Source: Verpa conica (lineage: Eukaryota > Ascomycota > Pezizomycetes > Pezizales > Morchellaceae). Taken from it: 64,000 nt of DNA. How positions within the stretch are numbered: position 1 is the first letter of the stretch; each line of letters starts with the position of its first letter. The stretch is taken from the NCBI GenBank assembly GCA_033030425.1, contig JAUFSD010000001.1, positions 558,001 through 622,000 of the forward strand, read 5' to 3'. Below are positions 45,201 to 58,700 of this stretch, one piece after another. Under the pieces are notes generated by a model. It did no database searches and had not been told where the DNA came from. It worked only from the letters and a program-made list of their open reading frames with translations. Both the position numbers and the translations under genes were made by a program.

Positions 45201-48200
45201 CTCCTCAAGTGCCATCTCTCCCTGCGCCTGCACAATGATATCCCTAATAACAGGCTCACTAGCACTCAAATTTAGATCCCATACAACCCCCAAAGTAAGT
45301 GAACTAAGATAGACTCTCTGTCCTGGTTTTAACGCCTTAAATATCTTATTCCAATGTCTCTCTTTGACGGCCTCCGACTTCATCTCAGACAACAACGGAT
45401 TAACCTTGACAAGCTGTCGAAGTACATTCTGAATATGCTCAAACGCAGCGTACTGTCTCATGCGACTTGGCATCTCCTTGGTCATATTTATTAGACCTTC
45501 AAGTCCCTGGCGAATTTTCCTAGTGAGGACCGAAGACCATGGTGTATCCCGAAGATCGTTCAAGCTCTTCCAGATTGTTGAGAGCGCGGACCAAACAGAC
45601 TTGAAGTCTTGTACTTCCTCGAGAATTGAAACAAGAATATCTTCAGGGCCAGCAGCAATATCGAGAGCTTCCTTCGCCTTCGAAACCATCTCGGACTCTG
45701 ATTTAAGCTGTGTAAGCCTGCCCTCGAAATCCTTAAGAGTCTGCGAGGCCTCTTCTGGTGCAATAGTCCCAGAAACCGGCTTCTTGTCGTTCCACTCCCC
45801 AACAATGTTCCTAATCTTATCGGTAACTAGTTTATCCTCGGCCAGAATCTTCGCTCTGAGTGCATCTGTCTGGTCTTGTACTATCTTACTCTTCCTCACC
45901 AAAATCTCATTTAATGCACCCCACTCGCCATCAATTTGGTCCACAAACAACCAGTCACCCTGGAACTGATATCTTTGCCTTGACAATGTCGTCTCTCCTT
46001 GTCTAAACAGCTCTACCTCAGGTGCCCAGATTTTAACCTTCCTCTTGCATTGTTGAACAATAGTAATGAACGCAACGGCTTGTGCGGTAGATGATGCCTC
46101 GAGTGACTGTCCTTCGAGATCGCGTCTTGCTTTTCCAATCTCGGCGTGTGCTTCCCGCATTCGGTACCCAAGTTTGTTGGCAAATTTGAGGAGAATATCG
46201 TGTTGCCATTGATCATATTTTGCATTGACCTTGGTCTGGACTTGCTCGTAGTCGATTGTTAAGTTACCGAATGACCGGCTGACGTCCGAAGTATCAAATG
46301 TAGACCGAGTTTTTCTAATCTCCTGAAGAAGTTGCAACCACCGAGTGAGATTGTCACCAAGAATGTCGTATACCTGCTCTGATTGCAAATCCCAAAGCGA
46401 CTGGAACCTAAGCCATTCATCTACATATATACCAACTGCCGATAGTTTCTGCTCAATTGCCTCGTACGCATCAGAAAGGGTAGATGCACAGCTCGCGGGC
46501 TATATATATGTCAGCTAGAATTGAATCATAGTTTATCACTCTTGTCATAGCCTACCAAATCCGAAAATAGCATCTCCAAGTCTCCTGATGCCAAGTTGAT
46601 ATTCATCTCATATCGACTAGCCTTCAACTTCTTCAAATTACACGCAATTCCCAGCCACTGATGCAACTGGTTATACCAACTAGCTCTCGCAAATTCCAAT
46701 GGCGGATCCAAGTAAATAACCTGATTCCTAATACTAATTTCATGCACCAACCTCCTCATCCTTGGGTTATAAGCGCCATTCTCCTTCGCAACAGTCTCAA
46801 CATCTTCATTCTCAATTTTACTAAACCGCTTTCTTTGGATATCTCCATCTACACCTTCATCGGCGTTTGCATCCTTAAATACCTCGATCCACAAGACGAT
46901 TGCCTCCGTGAGCCTGTTGAGGAATACTTCCTCCATCTTGGTATTGAGCTCACCTACCCAGTGAGGAAGATTAACATAATTCTCTAAGTTGAGCTGATCA
47001 ACAGCAGTCTGGATAATCTCGAGCTTCTGTTGGAAAGCATCCATATCGTACGGACAAGTCCGTAGTTCCGCCATAGCCTTTTGGGTTGTATCGTGAATAC
47101 TCGCAAGGGTTCCAGTTTTGCTTTGCAGGACCGAAACCGCAGCAGCAAAATCCCGGACAAATTGAACATGCTTACTCTCCCTTCCAGCCAATGATGTTGT
47201 TGCCGGGTCGATATTCCCATTCGGCAGGTATTGGAGCCGCCCCAGGTGTAGATCATAAGAATGTATAAATGACTCCCACTTCAACCCAACACCCTTAGTG
47301 ATAAGACTATTGACATCGTTCTGATATCCACTGAGCAGAATCGACACATCTGACATCTCCAAAATATTTCTATTCGTCTGTGCATAAGTCCTTACTGTCT
47401 CCATCAAACTGACCGCATATGGATACACTCGCTTTGCTTCCTTTGAGATACTGTTGATCGAGTGTGGAATCGCGTAGTTGAGCCATATAAGATTTCGGAC
47501 TTCCTTGAATAACGCGATAACCTGAGGATCGAAGTTGACTACAAGCTCCAGCGTATTCCCGGCAGCCCTATTCCTCGTGATACTGAATAGTCGTCCTGAA
47601 ATAGAGATATTCCGTTTTGTTACATCATGTAACCACGACTCAAAAATCGGTCTTGTATCTAGTTTCTTCTTAAATGTATTACTCTCCCCCTGCAACTTCT
47701 GACCCTCATGATACATTTCCCAACCACGACCCAGCACATCTTCTACCCTTTTCATATAAGCATTCAATTGCCTCTCAATCTGCTTCGCCCAGATAATTGC
47801 CCCGGATATTGGAGGCAGATCGTGCAATTGAGCCATAGCATGAGCCTCCGAATGTCCATATTGCTGCTTAAACCGCTCATGGAGTGCAGCAATGTCCTGT
47901 TTGACGCTATCAATGAGCTGTGTCTGATACTCCTGAATAGCGCCTCGAATCTTCGGGCGGACAAACAGGGCGTTGAATTTAGAGAACACCCGGAACATCT
48001 CGTTCGCGGTCTTTGCAGTGGCAAGTCTATCTCTCAATCTTGCGATGATCGAGTTCTCAACACGTGAGGTCCGTTCATTGTACGCATTTTCGGCAGCAAT
48101 CCAGATCTCCGTTCCCTCTGGTGAAACATCCAATACATCGACATCTTTTAGTACGGCATAGGCCTGAGCGACTTCGTCAACGGCATCTACATCACCTATA

Positions 48201-50008
48201 TCTTCCGCCACAGCGACACCATTCCCTGCAGTAGCTCCTGCTGTTGGCGTAGGAATCTCATTCTCATATGCCTTAGGGCCAAGAACATTCGCAATAGTCC
48301 TTTGCAGTTGTTCGTGGCCGTGCCTAAAAGCCTTGATGTACGCAAGTCTCTCCTGGGTCTTGAGGTGTCTAGCAGAGATTTTTATAGGAATAAACTTCTC
48401 CGATCGTTTTCGTGTAACATCTCTGGCAACGCCCGTAAACTCTTTAATGTTTTCGTCCCAAATTCTGAAGACCCCTTCAGCAACATTCATAAGTGACTCG
48501 AAATCTCTATACTCCAAATGCATCAACCGACGCCCGCTAAGCAAGGTATGAATCTGCGAGTCCAAATCTGCCGAGATAGCTTCGACAAGCGGGAGCGCTC
48601 GGCGAACCGGATACGGACAAATGCGAAGCTTTTTATTGAGGTGGAGGAAAATGCCGACAATAGCGTCTTGAACCTTCTGCAAGCTAGTAGCAGATAACAG
48701 TTCATCGAGCGGAAAATCGCGCATTAGTTGGTTGTACTTCTGTACTATTCACCAAATCGAAGTCAATATAGATTTTTATTAGGAAAAATGAACTAGGGCA
48801 ATAAATGAATTAAATTCAACCTTTATCGGTTGCTTCTTTGAGACCTGTGTCTGCGATAAAACTGACAGTTGCGTGGAAACGCTTTGCATGTTTCAAGATC
48901 TCTAATGTGAGTAGTACTCCATCGCTTCTTAGCTGACCCTCGATACCCTCTAATGCACTCTCCATCGACAGCCAGAAATTAATTTCTTGAGTGGCAGTCC
49001 CGCTTTCAGTATCACGGGACATTTTGGTGATTGATTGGATCGACTTAATCCAAGCATTGACCGTAGACTGCAAATTGTTAAGGAAAGTGCTGTCTTGAAG
49101 GAGATTAGCAGGAATGAGTTCTAACGAGGGACGTGTGTTTTTGACAAGAGCCTACAATTTAGTCAGTATGTATTATATTTATTTGTGATCACATGATAAA
49201 TACTTCATCAACAGCCACTTGAACAACATGATGAAGAGCCAGCGACAACTCTGGGATTTCAATATTCTGTTGCAGGTGTAAAAGGGAGAGCTCTAGTTCC
49301 GCTAGCTTTTTCTTTGTAACCGGAATACCCGTCTTTGCCTCCCCGTCTGCAAATCGATTTGTTCGGCCATGAGATTGGGTCTCCTGGCCTTTGGTATAGG
49401 CATCAAAGTAAGGCCCTAATGCCAAATGCACCACGGAGTGTAGGATCTCGAAAGGGGATACTGATCCCTGTGTACCACTGTTCAAGACAACTGTACCAGG
49501 AAGGTTCATGATCTGGAGCTGTGAGTGAAGGGGAATGGCAGGATCCAGAGGCTGTGGCCGTTTGATAACGGCCAGGGAGGCCACCGTGCTAGGTGATGAA
49601 GACATCTCAGATGCAATAGAGTAGACATAGGCAACTGACGGTGCATTGGATATAGGTGCTGTAATTGTGTTAACCAGACAGCTTGCCACGTAAATACAAA
49701 TGACCATAGATAAACATACATGTAACATCTTCTGAAGACTCTACTTCTAGTACATCTTTAGAAGCATATAGAGCTACAATGGGCTCTGCAGCGAATCTGG
49801 AGCATTTTGACAGAGTCTCCGAATACCGGATGTCTGACAAAATGCTTCCATTGGCCTCAAGGTCCCGTTTGCTTGCACCTAATGTGACGGAAAGGACTTC
49901 TGTGAGATAGTCGACAAGATGGATAGGATTAAAGGCTGGTAGAAGTGAAGTTGCAGATGGTGAAGTGGCCAAGCTAGTATTATTAGCTGCCACAATGGGG
50001 CCTTCCAT
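36259..50008 (-). CDS. DYN1: cytoplasmic dynein 1 heavy chain, 12 exons
   Basis: Exons: 49720-50008, 49204-49658, 48821-49151, 46556-48744, 45189-46499, 43120-45134, 42616-43071, 40694-42557, 37977-40639, 37506-37918, 36772-37451 and 36259-36711. They total 4372 residues, close to Aspergillus NUDA. The N-terminal tail (exons 1-5) includes [21 protein letters not shown]-loops: AAA1 [10 protein letters not shown] near residue 1956, AAA2 [10 protein letters not shown] near 2254, AAA3 [10 protein letters not shown] near 2621, and AAA4 GVSGSGKTTLSRF near 2970, split by intron 8. The coiled-coil stalk and microtubule-binding tip are in exon 9, with [20 protein letters not shown] at its base. AAA5, AAA6 and the C-terminal domain follow. 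It is the minus-end motor for nuclear migration, vesicle and spindle positioning. Intron 6 uses a GC donor (43119). Divergent from the WDR48-like gene. Confidence 0.95.
49717..49724. promoter_or_regulatory. TACATGTA palindrome overlapping dynein exon 1/intron 1 boundary
   Basis: It spans the 5' splice site of intron 1 (donor at 49719), so it may be coincidental with the GTATGT donor. Confidence 0.2.
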
Positions 50009-51095
50009 GATTGTATTTGGTTAAAACTGTTAAAGTCCTAGTAAGAAAGCTAGCTAGTAAGTTTTACACCGTCAGTGTAGCATGTGAGTTGAAGATTATA
50101 GGGTATCTAGTAAACGTGAGCAGGGAGGGGAATCAGATGGGATAGAAGGTTTGTAGGTATCAATCAATAACAACGTAGATGCAGGTGCAGATGTAGAGAA
50201 CTATGAAGAAGCTTTAGAGTATTGAGCTAGGAAAGGAGGCCGAGGGTGATGAGGGCTACCCGTATGCAGAGGGATGTTGATGGGTAGGACGTGGTTGGTT
50301 GTTGTCCTGATAGATGAAGGCCTGAAGCCAGGGGAAAGAGTCAGAAAGTTCTTAATCAAACCCACGCACTCTAGCTATGCCCTGAATAATACAGGGTTCA
50401 ACGCCGGTGTTGACGTTGATTTGCTGTTCTTGTGTAGCAACCGCATCCGTTTTTGTAGAGTAGTGGGATGCAGATTGCGACATTGGAACACAGCTGGCTG
50501 AAAAACTACATGTATGTACATGTATTCTCAGTTCTATACGATAAGCACTCTTGCGTGTACCGTACATCCGTTGCCTGTTCTTGTTTGAAGACCTGAAAAT
50601 GCCTGTTTAGATGCAAAACTATTGTTGAATTATCACTAGTTCTAATGCCCCTCACTGTTTCATGCTGGTACACAGACGCGTGCGTGATACCGAAAACGAG
50701 TCTGTAGTTAGGACTTCCGGCAAGATGACTCCCCTAAACCTCTGGTTTGACAGGCTACACCTGGATGCGAGGAGGCTCTAGAGGTCAGTCTAGAAAAATG
50801 TATAGGAATCCAGAATGAGGGGGAGGCTGAGAATAGCCCCTAGGTCTCCTACATCCTTGAAACTACTGTCACTGTACTACTACAGCTCATCTTTCTCCAG
50901 TCCTCCTTCCCGGTCCGTCTCGCCGTGCTACCACCGTACAGCGTCAAGGCAGAGAGGTCTGGATATCCCTTCGGGTATATATCATACGACAAGTTCCCCT
51001 TATAAGAGACTCCCTTACTCAAGCTCACTCGGATTCTCAGACAAATATTTTATACCTAACTCTATATATCACATCTCATCTCCCATCGATAAGGG
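50009..51095. other. bidirectional promoter region of dynein and WDR48-like genes
   Basis: 1.1 kb between divergent starts, with two near-adjacent TACATGTA sites near the middle. The small open frames here are not recognisable proteins. Confidence 0.55.
50507..50524. promoter_or_regulatory. tandem TACATGTA palindromes
   Basis: Copies at 50507-50514 and 50517-50524, ten bases apart start to start (about one helical turn). They are 500 bp from the dynein start and 570 bp from the WDR48-like start. Confidence 0.45.
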
Positions 51096-54000
51096 ATGGC
51101 TCGTAAGGCTCGTCAACGAATAAGCTATGGTCAGTCCCCAAACTCTCTTCCCCAATTCAAAACAATATTTTTTTAGATTCGAATAGCTGTACGTATCTAA
51201 GTCGTACTGACTTCCTCACTAGTTCTACCACTTGCGAACTCCCCCGGCCATCGACTAGGCGTCAACAGTCTCGCTGTAGACAAGCAAGGAATCCTGTCAG
51301 TCCTCAGGGAAACTCTACTATAGGTCATCACGACTAATAATATACGGCTACAGTTATACGGCTGGCCGTGACGGCGTTATATGCTCTTGGAACATCGGGG
51401 TCGACCTCTCCGAGCGAACCACAGACTCAGCCTTCTTCATCCCGCGCCCCGCGCCCCCACCCTCTACATTCCGTGCACAAATACAAGCGCATACACACTG
51501 GGTCAATGACATTGCCTTATGCCATTCCAATACTGCACTTGTATCTGCTTCTTCGGACCTTACAGTGAAGCTTTGGCGGCCACATGCTGAACAATCAGCT
51601 GAAACAATTGGTGTACACAGCGACTATGTGAAGTGTTTAGCAACCCCGGGCGTGCATTCGGACTGGGTAGCTAGTGGAGGGCTAGACAGAAAAATAAAAC
51701 TATGGGATCTCAATGGCGGTGGTGAAAAGCTACAAATTGATGTAGGCGACGAATCAAACACCAAGGGTTCTGTCTACTCACTTGGTATTGGGGGTGGGAT
51801 TCTCGCAAGTGGTGGACCAGAGAGCGTTGTCCGAGTATGGGACCCACGATCAGGCAAGAAAGTTACAAAATTCCTCGGGCACACAGACAATGTTCGTTCA
51901 ATCCTTGTGAGCGAACAAGGAAACGTAATCTTAACAGCATCCTCGGATACAACCATTAAAATGTGGAGTTTAACGGCAGGAAGATGTCTTCACACACTCA
52001 GCATGCACAGCGACAGCGTCTGGTCACTCTACTCCTCCCACCCCGCTCTCCAAATATTTCACTCAAGCGACCGATCAGGACTCGTCGCAAAAACGGATGT
52101 CCGGACTACAGAAATTGAAGAGGGTGTTTGTGTAGCTGTATGCCAGGAGCAAGAAGGCGTCAACAAAGTCGTTGCATCAGGAGACTATCTCTGGACAGCT
52201 ACACAAAGTTCAAGCATAAACCGCTGGATGGATGTTGACACAAATAACGATATCGCAACAGATCCTAAACGACCACGGCTGACATCATCTGCGAGTGTAC
52301 GTCCACGGCCCTTGAGCCCTACATCATCCCCAGTGATACCGGGCTCTCCAAGTTCACCAGGTTCGCCGACTACAAAAAGACCAACTATTCCTGTTAATGC
52401 GTTACTAAGAATATCAAGTACATCAAGCTTCCCTACGAATGTGAGGGACCCAGATGCGGTTACTGTTTATTCCGTTGCTCAAGCCGTGTCAATTGCTGAG
52501 ACTATTATTGATGGTGATCCGGGGGGGTTGGTGCCTACTAATGATCTTCCGGATGAGACTATAGAGGGACAACATGGGCTGATCAAGCACTTTTTACTTA
52601 ATGACAGGAGAACGGTGCTTACTCTCGATACAGCTGGGGAGGTAATGATGTGGGATCTGCTCAAATGTATCCCCGTAAAGAGCTTTGGGAAGCGGCATCT
52701 CGAGGACGTAGCAGCCGAAGTCAACACTGTCGAGTCTGTCGCAAATTGGTGCCAGGTAGACACAAGAACCGGCCGTCTAGCTTGTGTTCTAGAGGAGAAC
52801 TACTGTTTCGACGCAGAAATGTACGCTGATGAAGCAGACATCAAAGATGCAATCGAGTTTAGAGATGATCAAAGAAGTAACCACCTCCATGTCATGTTGA
52901 ATCTACACTACATACTAAAAACTCATAGTAAATCTTGGAAAATGGGTCCTCCGCTACCTATTCAATAATCTTATTACTGAAGAGATTTCCCGTGATGAGG
53001 CCTATCGCAAAAAACTCGACATCGAAAAGGCTGAAAGAGAGAAACTCCGCCGAGCTAATGCTCCCCCAACCATCTCAATGCCCCCACCCACATTCTCCAT
53101 GATTGATGCTGCAAACCCCCAGTCTCCTGGCGGCGCTACCACCCCAAAACCTAGTACTGGGTTCGCACTTTTCCCTCAAACACCTGGCATGTCAATCGGG
53201 CTTGCCACACCTGCACCTGCTTATAATCCCAACGCTCCCCCTCATGCAGGAGATGCAATGACGCTCCCACCTACAGTAGAAGAAGATGAACAAAAAAACC
53301 GCGGCTCTCTGTCCCCACTAACAAGGCCATCGATGGATCGTCTCGCAGGAGGCGACTATTTCTCATCTGGAAATGGTGTCAAGCCTGAGAAAGAAAAGTC
53401 TGGACCCTCACTAGGCGAAGCATGTGAAGATACCCCACTCACACCGACAGGCGATAAAGATTCTTCACTCCTCGGGCGCTGGAGGTCTTTCGGAAACCGT
53501 AAATTAGGCAGGAGCGCGTCAACTGACATAACGAATAAGCCGCCTATACCAGTAGAGGAGACACCTACGGATCTTGGTGGACTCTTAGAGCATGACCCGC
53601 AAGAGGATACGTTGTCAGGGGTAATCAAGAGACTAAGAGTGACCTATGATCAGGTTATGCCGCCGATTAATGGAGAGCCATTGAGGTCGGGGATAACCCC
53701 ATCTCTACCGAGTGAGACCCCTGTACTAAAGCCACCTGGGAATACCACAATCCTCGTTCAGGATGACAGCCCTGATTCAGGGGGTGTGGCGGACTTGTAT
53801 CGTGGGACAGTAGAAACGGTTGGCGAAGATGCAGACCTACTAGAGAAGGTTGCGCCAGCGTGGTTAGGAGAGTTGGTACTACTTAATCGGATCCCGTTGA
53901 AAGAGATCGTGAAGGTCTCATTCGTGTTGGTTCCATATAATGATCGTCTACCAGCACTACCGAGTGACGGTGGAACTGAAGGGAAAAGTTCGAGGTTAAA

Positions 54001-54400
54001 TGCAAACAGGATGTTAAGGGCAAAGAAGATTGCGGCGTATGTGGCGGAGAGATTACAACCCCCCTTTACACAACTTAATTATGTGCCGGTTGTTAAGGAA
54101 GGAGAAGAAGGGCCGAGGCCAGAAGACTTCTTGGAGTTGGTTTGTCATGAACATGTATAGCTTCCCTAATTCCCTCTATTTTATTTACTATAAAGCTAAT
54201 ATTATACCGAACTCGTGTAGGTTTTAAACCCATCAATGACATTGGCAACCATACGTTCATATGTATGGAAGAGCCATGGAGATATTTTGTTGCATTACCG
54301 ACTGAAGGGGAGTGTTGTTAAAGAGAAGACTGAAACCGACTCTGTCGCGACTTCAACCACGGCTGTAGAGTCGGTAGAGAGCGGTAGTGTAAATTTATAG
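51096..54400 (+). CDS. WDR48/UAF1 (Bun107/Duf1)-like deubiquitinase activator, 5 exons
   Basis: Exons 51096-51129, 51223-51295, 51354-52876, 52929-54154 and 54221-54400 give 1011 residues. The N-terminus [20 protein letters not shown] and [20 protein letters not shown] match the first blade of WDR48. Further WD40 blades include [27 protein letters not shown] and [14 protein letters not shown] Ser/Pro insert follows, then [20 protein letters not shown] (read across intron 3) and a C-terminal ubiquitin-like region with [23 protein letters not shown]48 binds and activates USP-type deubiquitinases; fission yeast Bun107 does this for Ubp9. The length and the C-terminal domain fit filamentous fungal orthologues. 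The first coding exon is only 34 nt. An alternative splice through 51180-51191 would add four residues but breaks the SYVLPL motif. Confidence 0.88.
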
Positions 54401-55715
54401 TTACGATTATACTTGTTCCTGGTTCAGAATTTTGTGGACCCTGTAGACATGATTTGTTAGTTTGTCGTGGGACTTGTTGAAGGACTTGTTGGAGGGCTCG
54501 GAGATTATTTTTGTTTGTGCATTCTTATTTTTGTAAATCTAGGCGTATCACGATCACTGCCAAAAAAGCAATTCTAGACGGGCTCCGCTGTGACCTAATG
54601 TTTCTCCTTATTATCTGGGGGGGAGGTGTATGTTTGATGTTTACTTTTTTTTCGCATAAACAATGACAAGCAGAGCCTCCTCGTCACAACATGTCACTCA
54701 CATCCCACTTGTTATGCAGAAAACACACCACTGAGCAGAAGAGTGATAGCTGATGTTTTTAAACCGTGAAAAGAAATAATGTAAGATATGTCCCGGAGGA
54801 TCGCGGCCGGGGGCGAGCACGAATATTTTCCTCATCACTCGCTTCACCCGAGGACCGCCGGTCACTACTTGCGGTGTGTCGTCAGTTCGGTTGAGTGAGT
54901 GACAGGGATCGCCATTGACCTGCAGGGAGATAATCAACCGGGGAAGAACCAAAGCCAGCTGAACCATGAGAGAGCTGATCCACACAAACCGAGCGGACAG
55001 CAGCGAAGCCTGGAGGGAAGGTGACTGCGGGGTTTAAGTTCGGGTCCCCATGTATCTATTTATTTTTGTTATACGCAAAGTATATTCAAATATTCATTTT
55101 CCTTGGCTGATTGGGCTTTGAGGTGGTTTCTATCAGGACAAGACAAGAGAGACCTTTCTCTGAGTGGGTGAAGAGTTTTCTCTGGTATTTGATTGTCTAA
55201 GCACTATGAATCCTGAGGGTAAGGGCATTCTTTGTCAATGCAGAGGCTGATTCGGCGGGAAAAGCGCCCATGTGGAATGGATACTAGATAGGCTGTTGGT
55301 GGGGCAGCAGCAGGAGCGATCAACAAGAGCACAGCTCAGCATCTGGCTACTGCATCATGTGAGAGAGACACATACAAGAGAGAAACAATCGAAAGAGCCC
55401 CCTACCCTCTACCCCGTGAAACCGCATACATGTAAGTACCTAGAGGAAGGACATGTAAACCGGTGGACCTCTGGATGACAAGAGGAAGACACAGATACAG
55501 GTACAGGTAGATCAGTCAGAGAACAGTCCTAACCAACAATCTATATCCTATATCTCCCTGACTGTATCATCAGCACCCTCCAAGGCCCGCGTTCTTCCTG
55601 CACAATATACTCCCCAACAAGCCTGGAGCACACCCACCACTCCCCGGGCCCCCCCAGGTCTCCAAGTCCTCTTCATACTCATCTCGAGGCTCATCCCTCG
55701 AACCCTCGTGCCCCA
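54401..55715. other. intergenic region upstream of the RhoGEF
   Basis: Includes a more GC-rich patch at about 54780-55030 with a 95-codon minus-strand frame that I do not recognise, then purine-rich sequence and one TACATGTA. Confidence 0.5.
55427..55434. promoter_or_regulatory. TACATGTA palindrome
   Basis: 282 bp upstream of the RhoGEF start. Confidence 0.4.
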
Positions 55716-58700
55716 ATGGCTTCTCTCTCGTCTCCTCCACCGCACCTGTCCCACTGTACACCTTACTGCACCTCCGATCCCGTCCTCGGCCATGTCCTCG
55801 TCTTCTATAACCCCCTCTCATTGACTTCATCATCTGCCGCCTCTAGAATCGAAGCTCACATCCTCACCTGTGCCGGTCTCCAATCCTACCCGAAACTCAC
55901 CCTCTCCCCTTCGTCCCCTCTCTATGCAGCAGTCAACCACCTCCCTCTACCAAAGCAAACAGTCGAAATATACCGCGGTCTTGCAATCGCAGTCCTCAAA
56001 TACTTCTCAGAACTCCCAAAAGCAATTAAAGAGAAAATCCTTCGCTCAAAATCAAACCTACCTCAAAATGGTGAAGGCCAGGCTGTCGCGTTTGATGAGA
56101 TGCATGCCGGGGATCTCGCGGCGCGGCTCAAGGAGGTGGAAATGGATGGCTTAGTGGGGGATATTATGCCGGCGCTGAGCGAGCGCTTTGTCAGCTGGCT
56201 GGATGTGGATCTTGTCATCAGATCTCCGGACGGAGAGGAAGTGAAGGCAGAGGCTTTGAGTGATGGGATAGAGGAGCTGCTCAGCTATTTTGGAGACCCA
56301 ACACATTTACCGTTTACCAAACTTAAGCGCGCTGCGAGTAGACCTGCGTCTGCGAGACCGCAATTCAAAATAAATGCTGCGGCTCTGGAGCGTGAATTGG
56401 AGGAGCTACGATATACGGAGGCTAACTATGTCGCAAAGTTACGAGACCTACTCGACAATCTCGTGATACCTCTGCGCTCACGTTCTACGCAAAAGAAAGG
56501 TGACTCGGGATTCCCGAGTGGGAAAGACCTTGAAGCGCTATTCCCGCCGTGCCTCGATAAGATTTTGGAAGTCAACTCAAAATTTCTAGCAGAAATAGAA
56601 CAAGGTGGAATTGAAGAGATTGGGAAGGTTTGCGTGAAGCGCTTCCCAGATTTTAAAGACTGTTATGCGGAGTATCTGCGGGCGTCCCCCGAGTTTGCAC
56701 ACATCCTTGGAAAGTTTTCGAAGGACAGACATTCATCCTTCTCAAAAAGAATTCAACAAACTGGTGAGCAAAAGCTCCGATCACTTATTATCGAGCCTGT
56801 CCAGCGGTTACCACGATACACACTCCTTATAGACAACATGGTCAACCTCCTCCCACTCGACCATCCATCTCTGCTCACACTAATGGAAGCCCGGGAAATC
56901 ATCACCGAGATCTGTTCACTACAGTCATCCGATACCGATGAGCGTTCTCAGACCACCAAGCGCCTCCAATCCATCATAATCTCCTGGCCCTCTACTCTAA
57001 AGCCCTCTGGACGTCTTATAACTGGGATTGACTTCCTCGATGTTCTTCCACCTTTCAATGACCAAAACGCCGAAGCAATCCCCTCGACAATGCTTCTCTT
57101 CGCAGACCGCCTAGTCATTCTACGACGACCAAAACCAAACTCCATGCAAGCCCGTGCAATCATGGCAGAAGTCGACAGGCCTGGCGGTGGAACTACGGGT
57201 ATCTCCGGGAGTGGGACAAAGCGAGAAGGACTAGGTTGTGACCTTCAATTCGCAGGCTGGATGGACCTTGCAGATGTCAGAATTGCGGAAAGTGACGGTG
57301 GGGATATTGTCTGGATGACGCTAGCAAGAGACTTGAACGATAGCTGGGACGTCCGCGCAGGAGGGATGGGACTGCGACGGATGAGGCTTCTAAACGCATA
57401 TGAAGGGCGTGCCACAAAGTTTGCTGAAGACCTTGTGAAAGCGAAGCTAGAACGTAGAGTTTCAAGTAATGGAAAAGGTGTGGTAGGCCTCCGAGAAATC
57501 AAATCTGAAGGTCTAGGATTCTGGTCGTGTGTCTGGGGGAGTGAAGACCGCTACATCGCCGAGAAGACTAAAGGTGGTCTAGTCGTCTACATTGACGATG
57601 GCGGGGGTGGAGGCAGCGGAAAACTAGGCAAGGAGCTCGCTGAGAGGGTCGGGAAACAGGGAGTCGATATTGCAGTTTCCGTCGAGTCAACCGTAGGGAA
57701 TAAATTGCGTGTTGAGTTTAGGAGTTGGAATGATTATTCTTCCACTGACACAGTCTCCCCAGATGAGTTCCTCGCAGTTTTCACAAAACGGGTTACATCA
57801 CTACTTAGACTCCACTCACTCCCGCAACATCCACCGCTGACATCGGCACTGATGTCTGCGAACCGGAAGCTGTTAAGAGCTTCGGGGGTTCCATTTGATG
57901 GCGAGAGTAGGTTTAGTAGGCTCAGGCCACCAAGTCCAGTAAAACTATTCTCCTCATTCTTGGGAAGCAGTAATAGTACTGTAAATGGTGGCCCTGGGTC
58001 CCCGAGTAAGAACCGGCCAGTCCTTCTGGACCGAACACAGTCTCAGATGCTACCCCCGAAACCCGATCGCATGCCGAGCATGCTCCAGAAACGACAAACC
58101 GTCATGGGAGTCGAGAATTGGAGCCTTGAAGATATTAGCGACAACGGGGAAGGTGGGGATGTGAGCATCACAATGGCGAATGAGAGTCCGCTGAAGAGGC
58201 TAGAAGAGACATTCGAGGCCTTCATTGTTGCACTTCGAATGTTTTCCTCTGCTGATGTTGACCTTGACCCACTCCGGGAAATGCATGGGGTTGATAATAG
58301 CGCAGTAGAGGAGTTCCTCGAAGACATGATTCATAACCCTAAAGGTGTCCGCGTAGAGACTGATCTCGGCGTCGATATCGTATTCGAAGCTTTCCGTCGC
58401 TTCCTCCGTGGGGAATGGAAGGAAGGAATGGGCCCTGTTATTGGTGCGAAAGGTCTCGCTGAACTACAGAGTAAAAGTGAGGAGCTATATCCTGGAGACT
58501 TCGAAGACTTCTTCAAAATTTTTGTACTAGACTGGACTCCACAGAACAAGAGAGCTTTCCGAACCATCGTCATACTACTTAGGGCAATGCAGGGACGCGT
58601 ACAAGATGCTGATGATAAAGGACTACTCACGAAAGCATTTACTGAATTGTTAGTTGAAGATTCGGACCCACTAGAGTTCATGCCACTGGTAGATAGACTA

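Noticed and set aside
51180..51191. Extra 12-nt exon in the WDR48-like gene
   Set aside because: It can be spliced in frame but would insert residues into the SYVLPL motif; the direct join 51129/51223 reproduces the family motif.
54698..55030. GC-richer patch with a 95-codon minus-strand frame
   Set aside because: Not recognisable and not continued by spliced exons; left as unassigned spacer.
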